From Nocardia fusca NBRC 14340 (GTDB lineage Bacteria; Actinomycetota; Actinomycetes; Mycobacteriales; Mycobacteriaceae), in NCBI RefSeq assembly GCF_001618425.1, contig NZ_BDCU01000029.1, forward strand, positions 186,001-250,000: DNA of 64,000 nt, given 5' to 3'. The notes beneath the pieces are model-generated. The model made no database searches. It saw only the letters and a program-made list of their open reading frames with translations, and was not told the DNA's origin. This document shows positions 59,205 to 64,000 of the stretch, one piece after another. The position numbers were made by a program, and so were the translations under genes. Position 1 is the first letter of the stretch. Every line of letters begins with the position of its first letter.

Positions 59205-59787
59205 TGGTTTTCTCCTGTTGCGGCGATGCCATGGCATCGAGACCTTCGGCGATGACGGTGAACGCGGTAACCCATTCGTTGAACGAGGCGGCACGTTCGC
59301 GGTGGGCCGGGATCGCGGCGCCGTCGATGACGACGAACACCCCGTTGTCGATCCCACCGGCGATGCTCTGGGCGTGCGCGATATCCACGCGCTCGTCGGG
59401 AACCGAGGCGATCACCAGGGTCGGGGCGACCACCTGCGCCAGGAGTTCGCCGTACCCGGGTGCGTCCGGGTCGACGTCCGGGTCGCCGAGCACCAGGCTG
59501 GTGACGAGCGCGGGGTACCGGCCGGCCAGGGCTATGGCGCCGTATGCGGTGGCGCCCGTGGCCAGGAGGTGCACCCGGTCGTGGCCGAGGGCTGTCACGG
59601 CGGATGCCACCTCGTCGGCCCAGGCGTCGACGTGCTCCGGGTAGGCCGCGTCCAGCGCCCGGGACCGGTGCGCGATCGCGCCGAGCGTTTCGACCTGGTC
59701 GGCGAACCAGCGGGCCGGATCCGGTCCGGCGTGCAGGCACACCAGGGCGTGCATCGGGGTGTCGTCGTCCCATTCGTTACCGGTCAT
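59197..59787 (-). CDS. Alpha/beta-hydrolase-fold protein lacking the nucleophile
   Basis: Protein of 196 residues. It follows the hydrolase fold (MHALVCLHAGPDPARWFADQ, AYPEHVDAWADEVASAVTAL, PTLVIASVPDERVDIAHAQS), but the nucleophile elbow reads HLLATGATAYGAIALA, so the expected G-x-Ser-x-G has no Ser, Cys or Asp. The lid region is also missing, and the protein is shorter than usual. It may be a non-catalytic binding or chaperone-like subunit. GGGAGG precedes the ATG; 4 bases separate it from the ThDP gene. Confidence 0.7.
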   Translation of the reverse strand: MTGNEWDDDTPMHALVCLHAGPDPARWFADQVETLGAIAHRSRALDAAYPEHVDAWADEVASAVTALGHDRVHLLATGATAYGAIALAGRYPALVTSLVLGDPDVDPDAPGYGELLAQVVAPTLVIASVPDERVDIAHAQSIAGGIDNGVFVVIDGAAIPAHRERAASFNEWVTAFTVIAEGLDAMASPQQEKTNA

Positions 59788-59791
59788 CGGA

Positions 59792-61468
59792 TCAGCCCTC
59801 CCGGACCGGGATGTGCACCGGGGGTGTGAACGGACCGGGCGGCGGTTCGACCGCGGCCACGTCGACCTCGACGATCGCCGGACCGCGTGTCGCCACCGCG
59901 TCCGCGAACGCTTTCGCGAAACGCCCCGGACCCTGCACCAGGGTGTAGGGCATATCGAGTGCGGCCGCGAGCAGATCGAACCGGGGCGTGAACAGGTCGA
60001 CACCGGACCGGTCGAAGCCGTTGGCCGCCTGCATGTTCCGCAGGACGCCGTAACCGCCGTCGTTGAAGATCACCACGACGCACCAGGCGCCGCTGCCGGC
60101 GAGCGAGGCGAGTTCGCCGAGGTGTACGGCGAGACCGCCGTCCCCGGCGATCACGGCGGTGGGCACCTCGGGCCGGCCGAGCGCGGCGCCGATCCCCATG
60201 GCCAGCCCCTGTCCGATACCACCACCGAGGGGAAAGATATTGGTCTCGCGTTCGTAGAAGGGCAGCAATCGGTTGCCCCACTGACTGGAGGGGATGGTCA
60301 CATCGCGCGCGACCACGGATTCGCGTGGCAGTACCGACCGCATCCCTTCGCAGATCTCCGCGTACCCGCCGATATAGGCCGTGAGCGCCGCGCGGACCGC
60401 CACCCTGGTGTCGGTGACCCGGCCGGACCACCCCGGGTCCACTGAAGTGCTCGTCAGGCCGTCGTTGATCGCCGCGAGGGTCGTTCCGGCATCACCCACG
60501 AGGCCGACCTTCGCCGGATAGATACGGCCGATGGCCGCCGGGTCCACATCGATCTGGATCTGGGTGACCGGTAACCGCAGGTGGTAGCTCTTGGTCTCGT
60601 TGGAGCGGAAGTGGGTGCCGATCGACAGCAGCAGGTCGGCGTCCGCGAGCAGTGACGCGACCTCGGGCGCCGTCGCGAAGTTCCCGATCACCAGCGGGTC
60701 GTCCTCGGGCACGATGGCGCGCCCCGAGTTGCTGGTCAGCAGCCCCGCCCCGAGGGTGTGCAGTAGAGTGGTCAGCTCGGATTTCGCGCCGGCCGCTCCC
60801 CCGCCCACCCAGAGCAGGGGCCGCTCGGCCGCCGACAGCAACGCGACGGCCTCGGCGATCGCGTCGCGCTCCGGTACCGGCACGTCGAAGACCGGCGGCT
60901 CATATCCGCGCTGATCGGCCGGACGCGCCAGATACTGCAGATCCGAGGGCCATTCCACGCTGGCCGGGCCCTGCGGAGCCGCCAGGATATGGGCGATGGC
61001 GGTTTCCAGATCCGCTTCGACATCCTCCGCGCGCTCGATGGTCGCCGCATAGCGGGAGACGGCATCGAGCATCTGCAGCTGTTTGGGCACCTCGTGGATG
61101 ACACCGCGGGTCGACCCGCCGGAACCGAGGTACTCGCTCTCGATCTGGCCGGTCACATGCAGCACCCGGCTACCCGCGGTCAGCGCTTCGAGCATCGAAC
61201 CCGCGGCATTGCCGGCTCCGGTCCCGGTGCTGGTGATCGCGACACCGATCTTTCCGGTCGCGCGCGCGTAGCCGTCGGCGGCGTTGACCGCCGCCGCCTC
61301 GTGCCGCACCTCCACGAAGTCCAGCTCCCGCGCCACCGCCTCGACGAGCGGCAGGTTGTGGATGCTGATCACGCCGAAGGCGGTATCGATGCCGTGCCTG
61401 CGCATCACGGCGACGAGCACATCGCCGCCGGTGGGCTCCTTCGCGCCGGGGCTGTCGGTGGTCGTCAT
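59792..61468 (-). CDS. Thiamine-diphosphate-dependent enzyme (acetolactate synthase/benzoylformate decarboxylase family)
   Basis: Protein of 558 residues with the three-domain POX layout. Catalytic Glu57 in VEVRHEAAAVNAADGYARAT; the ThDP/Mg motif spans GDGGLAV (442) to Asn469 (VVIFNDGGYG). The residues of the acetolactate-synthase FAD site are not obvious, so a 2-oxo-acid decarboxylase or carboligase is more likely. In this operon it might decarboxylate an aryl or heteroaryl 2-oxo acid or join an aldehyde. Start ATG at 61468; the frame upstream lies within the SDR gene and is not used. Confidence 0.9.
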   Translation of the reverse strand: MTTTDSPGAKEPTGGDVLVAVMRRHGIDTAFGVISIHNLPLVEAVARELDFVEVRHEAAAVNAADGYARATGKIGVAITSTGTGAGNAAGSMLEALTAGSRVLHVTGQIESEYLGSGGSTRGVIHEVPKQLQMLDAVSRYAATIERAEDVEADLETAIAHILAAPQGPASVEWPSDLQYLARPADQRGYEPPVFDVPVPERDAIAEAVALLSAAERPLLWVGGGAAGAKSELTTLLHTLGAGLLTSNSGRAIVPEDDPLVIGNFATAPEVASLLADADLLLSIGTHFRSNETKSYHLRLPVTQIQIDVDPAAIGRIYPAKVGLVGDAGTTLAAINDGLTSTSVDPGWSGRVTDTRVAVRAALTAYIGGYAEICEGMRSVLPRESVVARDVTIPSSQWGNRLLPFYERETNIFPLGGGIGQGLAMGIGAALGRPEVPTAVIAGDGGLAVHLGELASLAGSGAWCVVVIFNDGGYGVLRNMQAANGFDRSGVDLFTPRFDLLAAALDMPYTLVQGPGRFAKAFADAVATRGPAIVEVDVAAVEPPPGPFTPPVHIPVREG

Positions 61469-61524
61469 TGGTGTGTCCTCCGGAGAGATCTGGGAACGGC
61501 GGATCCGCCGGGCCGGGCTGATGG

Positions 61525-62313
61525 TCAGATGTAACGGCCGACGCCACCGCCGACGTCGATGCTGGTGCCGGTGGTGTAGCCGCTCAGTGGCGAGAGCAGG
61601 GTGACGATAGGGAACGCGACCTCCGCGGCGGTCCCGAACCGGCCCAGCGCGATACCGCGGTCGGCGGCGATCTCCGCACTCCACGCGTCGTAGTCGAGTG
61701 CGGTCCCCGAGGTCTCGAACCGGCGACGCCACTGGCCGGTGTCGACAAGCCCGAGCAGCACGGAGTTCACCCGGGTTCCGTCCGCGGCGAGATCCTCGGC
61801 CATGGAGTGGGTGAGGTTGAGCAGCGCGGCACGCGCGGCCGAGGTGACGGCCAGCCGGGGCTCGGGCTGCCGGGACAGGATCGCGTTGACATTGACGACG
61901 GCGCCGCGGTCCGCGGCGGCCAGCGCACCGCGGGCCGCGCGCACCAGATTCCAGGAGCCGAAGATCTTCAGGTCGAATTCCGCGCGGATCTGCTCGTCGG
62001 AGGTCTGCGCCAGCGGCGCCATCAGGGAACGACCGGCATTGCACACCAGTCCGTCGATACCGCCGAAACGGTCGGCGGCGGAGCCGATGAAGGCCTCGAC
62101 CTCGGCGCGGTCGGTGACATCGCAGGCCGCGAGGTGCACCGCGGCGGGATCGATATCGCCGACCGAATCGATCGCGGCGCGCAACCGGTCCAGATCGCGG
62201 GCGCAGGCGGCGATCCGGGCGCCCTCGGCGAGGAGCATCCGGGTCGTCGCCAGGCCCACCCCGGAGCTCGCGCCGGTGACGACCACGGTGCGGCCGGTGA
62301 GTTGCAGATCCAT
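61525..62313 (-). CDS. SDR-family protein with non-canonical active site
   Basis: Protein of 262 residues. Cofactor motif TGASSGVGLATTR and LVCNAGRS are normal. The place of the catalytic Tyr-xxx-Lys reads RLAVTSAARAALLNLTHSMA, that is Thr-Ser-Ala-Ala-Arg, and the usual Ser is Asn/Ala-rich. The C-terminus includes LGLVDTGQWRRRFETSGTAL, a stretch I associate with a distinct SDR subgroup from aromatic degradation clusters. It may bind NAD(P) without classical dehydrogenase chemistry. Confidence 0.85.
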   Translation of the reverse strand: MDLQLTGRTVVVTGASSGVGLATTRMLLAEGARIAACARDLDRLRAAIDSVGDIDPAAVHLAACDVTDRAEVEAFIGSAADRFGGIDGLVCNAGRSLMAPLAQTSDEQIRAEFDLKIFGSWNLVRAARGALAAADRGAVVNVNAILSRQPEPRLAVTSAARAALLNLTHSMAEDLAADGTRVNSVLLGLVDTGQWRRRFETSGTALDYDAWSAEIAADRGIALGRFGTAAEVAFPIVTLLSPLSGYTTGTSIDVGGGVGRYI

Positions 62314-62364
62314 CGAGGGTCGGTCTCCTTGTGCGGGGTGAGTTTCGGAAAGCCGGGGATACGG

Positions 62365-63105
62365 TCAGTTCATGACGAATCCGCCGTCGACCACCAGGGT
62401 CTGGCCGGTCAGGTAGCTCGCCGCGTCCGAGAGCAGGAACTGCACCGTGCCCGCGACGTCGTCGGGTGTCTGTTCGCGGTCCAGAACCTGGTTGTCGGCG
62501 TAGAGCCGATACCGCGACGCCGGCACCGTGGCCGTCGCCTCGACCCGGGTCAGGCCGGGTGCGACGGCGTTGACCCGCAGCCCGTGCGGGCCCCCGTCGC
62601 GCGCCATCGTGCGGGTCATCGCCATGACCGCGCCCTTGGAGCCGACATAGTGCACCAGGCGTGGCGAGCCGTACAGGGCGGCGTCGGAGGCGATGTTCAC
62701 GATGGCGCCGTTGCCGCCACGCGCCAGCTGGGCGAAGAGATGCTTGCTGACCAGCCAGGTCCCGAACGCGTTGACGGTCATCACCTTCTGGAAGAACCCC
62801 TCATCGAGTTCCCAGAACGCGTCACCGCCGACACCGTCCGCGAGCGCCGCATTGTTGACCAGCGCGTCCGCGCCACCCAGGGCCTCCACCCGGCTCGCGA
62901 GGGCCACCACCGAATCGCGGTCGGCGATATCGGTGACCACCGCGGTGACGTCGTACCCCTTGGCCCGCAACGTCTTCTCGGCATCTTCGGCCGACTCGGC
63001 GCGCATCTCCGCGATGACGACCCGGTCGCCCGCGGCGGCCAGCCGCTCGGCGATCGCGAAACCCAGTCCCCGGCCCGCCCCGGTGACCACGACAAGTCTG
63101 CTCAT
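62365..63105 (-). CDS. SDR-family oxidoreductase (canonical)
   Basis: Protein of 246 residues. TGAGRGLGFAIAERL (cofactor), NNAA (LVNNAALADG), catalytic Ser in NIASDAALYGS, Tyr-xxx-Lys in HYVGSKGAVMAMTRTMA, and C-terminus TGQTLVVDGGFVMN. A typical alcohol or diol dehydrogenase. Its ATG overlaps the hydrolase stop (ATGA). Confidence 0.9.
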   Translation of the reverse strand: MSRLVVVTGAGRGLGFAIAERLAAAGDRVVIAEMRAESAEDAEKTLRAKGYDVTAVVTDIADRDSVVALASRVEALGGADALVNNAALADGVGGDAFWELDEGFFQKVMTVNAFGTWLVSKHLFAQLARGGNGAIVNIASDAALYGSPRLVHYVGSKGAVMAMTRTMARDGGPHGLRVNAVAPGLTRVEATATVPASRYRLYADNQVLDREQTPDDVAGTVQFLLSDAASYLTGQTLVVDGGFVMN

Positions 63106-63929
63106 TCGTCCAGTTCCTTCCAGAACCGCAGGATGTGCGCGGCCGTCTCGACCGGCTTCTCCTGCACTGCCGCATGTCCGGCGCCCAGGATCAGCCCGAA
63201 GCGGGCTCCGGGAATCGCGTCGGCCAGCAACCGGGATTCGTCGACCCCGGTGACGATGTCGTCCGCCCCGACCAGCACCAGCGTGGGTGCCGCCAGGGTG
63301 GCCAGGCTCGGCCCGGTATCGGTGCGGGCCATGAACTCGGCGGCGGCGGTGTAACCGGGCAGCCGGACTCCTGCCATATCGGATTCGACAGCGCGCGCGA
63401 TCTCGTCGCCGCAGGCGGGCGAGACCAGTCGCGGCGCGCGGGCCGCCGCGAACGCCGCGCCGCCGAGTTCACGCAGCTCACCGACTCGTGCCCGCATCGC
63501 CTGCGCCCGCTCCGGGTGCACACCCGAGCCGCGGGTGCTGTCGGCCAGGACGAGCGAACGGACCGACACCGGGTGCGCGGCGGCGACCGCGGTCGCGATC
63601 ACCCCGCCCCACGACGTGCCGAGCAGATGTATCGGCCCGCCACCGAGCTCGGCGATCAGTTCCGCGACCACCAGCGCGTGGTCGTAGCCTTCGGTGGATC
63701 CGTCCGCACTCGGCGCCGGATCGGCGGACCGCCCGTATCCCGGCGCGTCCCAGCAGTACGTGCGATAGCCGTGCGCGCTCAGCACCTCGGCCAGCGCACC
63801 GCAGGCCGCCGCACTTCCGCCGATACCGTGCAGGAGCAGCACCGGATCGCCCGCGCCGCGGACCTCGAGCGAGATCCCCCGCGCCGAAACCCATCGGGTC
63901 GTCCGGGCCGGCGCGACCGTGCCGGTCAC
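63102..63929 (-). CDS. Alpha/beta hydrolase, ring-cleavage-product or ester hydrolase type
   Basis: Protein of 275 residues. LLLHGIGGSAAACGALAEVL (oxyanion), nucleophile elbow LLGTSWGGVIATAVA (Ser), acid in VLVGADDIVTGVDESR and His in LILGAGHAAVQEKP. The pattern resembles meta-cleavage-product hydrolases and arylesterases. A GTG at 63929 is the only in-frame start; the ribosome binding site is weak. Unlike the protein at 59197, all catalytic residues are present. Confidence 0.87.
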   Translation of the reverse strand: MTGTVAPARTTRWVSARGISLEVRGAGDPVLLLHGIGGSAAACGALAEVLSAHGYRTYCWDAPGYGRSADPAPSADGSTEGYDHALVVAELIAELGGGPIHLLGTSWGGVIATAVAAAHPVSVRSLVLADSTRGSGVHPERAQAMRARVGELRELGGAAFAAARAPRLVSPACGDEIARAVESDMAGVRLPGYTAAAEFMARTDTGPSLATLAAPTLVLVGADDIVTGVDESRLLADAIPGARFGLILGAGHAAVQEKPVETAAHILRFWKELDE

Positions 63930-63945
63930 GGCTGCACCCGCCGCA

Positions 63946-64000
63946 TCACTGTCCCCCGTAGAAGTAATCGTCGATCCCCGGCGTGACCAGGTCGCGATGC
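63946..64000 (-). CDS. C-terminal fragment of an unidentified gene at the window edge
   Basis: Reading leftward from the edge, one frame gives HRDLVTPGIDDYFYGGQ and then a stop at 63946-63948, 16 bases before the hydrolase start. High third-position GC and tight spacing suggest a real gene of the same operon. Seventeen residues are too few to identify a family. Confidence 0.5.
   Translation of the reverse strand, partial: HRDLVTPGIDDYFYGGQ

Overview
The window is high-GC actinobacterial DNA and most resembles Nocardia or a close mycolate-containing relative. Supporting signs are a DUF5313 protein, a DUF6131 mini-protein, three secretory (LIP-type) lipases, an actinobacterial LigB DNA ligase, a stand-alone LigD-type polymerase domain, a cyclopropane-fatty-acid/mycolic-acid-type methyltransferase, a secreted PtpB-like phosphatase, an F420-type (Ddn-like) nitroreductase and a neutral ceramidase. 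I see no rRNA, tRNA, CRISPR array, insertion sequence or prophage. Third codon positions are strongly G/C in the real genes, which helped separate them from long antisense frames.

Layout. 0-7.6 kb: housekeeping and accessory genes (OhrR-like regulator, MFS and APC permeases, LigD polymerase domain, PhoD-type phosphatase). 7.6-21.3 kb: two facing transport-plus-monooxygenase operons. The first has SsuABC-type genes plus an NtaA/DszA-family flavin monooxygenase. The second, in the opposite direction, has a peptide/nickel-type SBP, DppB, DppC, a tiny coupled protein, a fused DppDF ATPase and three luciferase-like monooxygenases. A MarR gene with a clean operator and a decapitated SDR gene lie where the operons meet. 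This looks like acquisition of organic sulfur or related compounds. 21.3-25.5 kb: a scarred area with a frameshifted MerR gene, a frameshifted membrane-protein remnant, a bicupin and small membrane proteins. 25.5-31 kb: two convergent secretory lipases, a DUF1360 protein and LigB. 31-37.4 kb: a thiolase/acyl-CoA dehydrogenase pair divergent from a TetR gene with a four-box operator, a heptad-repeat membrane protein, a DUF1801/MarR divergent pair and a hypothetical protein. 37.8-42 kb: a third lipase, a ceramidase, a PucR fragment and DUF427.

42.1-50.7 kb is a LacI-controlled catabolic locus. The same 14-bp operator occurs before an ABC importer-glycerate kinase operon and between lacI and a divergent operon of Gfo/Idh/MocA dehydrogenase, DUF993 (DHDPS-like) protein and sugar-phosphate-isomerase-like protein. 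The parts suggest an uptake and oxidation/aldol-cleavage route that ends in glycerate, with a substrate I cannot name. 50.9-55.8 kb: CFA synthase, PtpB, Ddn/TetR divergent pair and an APH-like kinase.

56.0-64.0 kb is a tightly packed minus-strand operon that runs off the right edge: alpha/beta hydrolase, two SDRs (one lacking Tyr-xxx-Lys), a ThDP enzyme, a hydrolase-fold protein without a nucleophile, a 75-residue recombinase-HTH-like protein, a Rieske oxygenase, a 113-residue protein of unknown family, a RidA-like protein missing the usual Arg, and a NicC-like flavoprotein hydroxylase. It looks like an aromatic or N-heterocycle degradation pathway, and with the LacI locus it is the best candidate here for an undescribed system.
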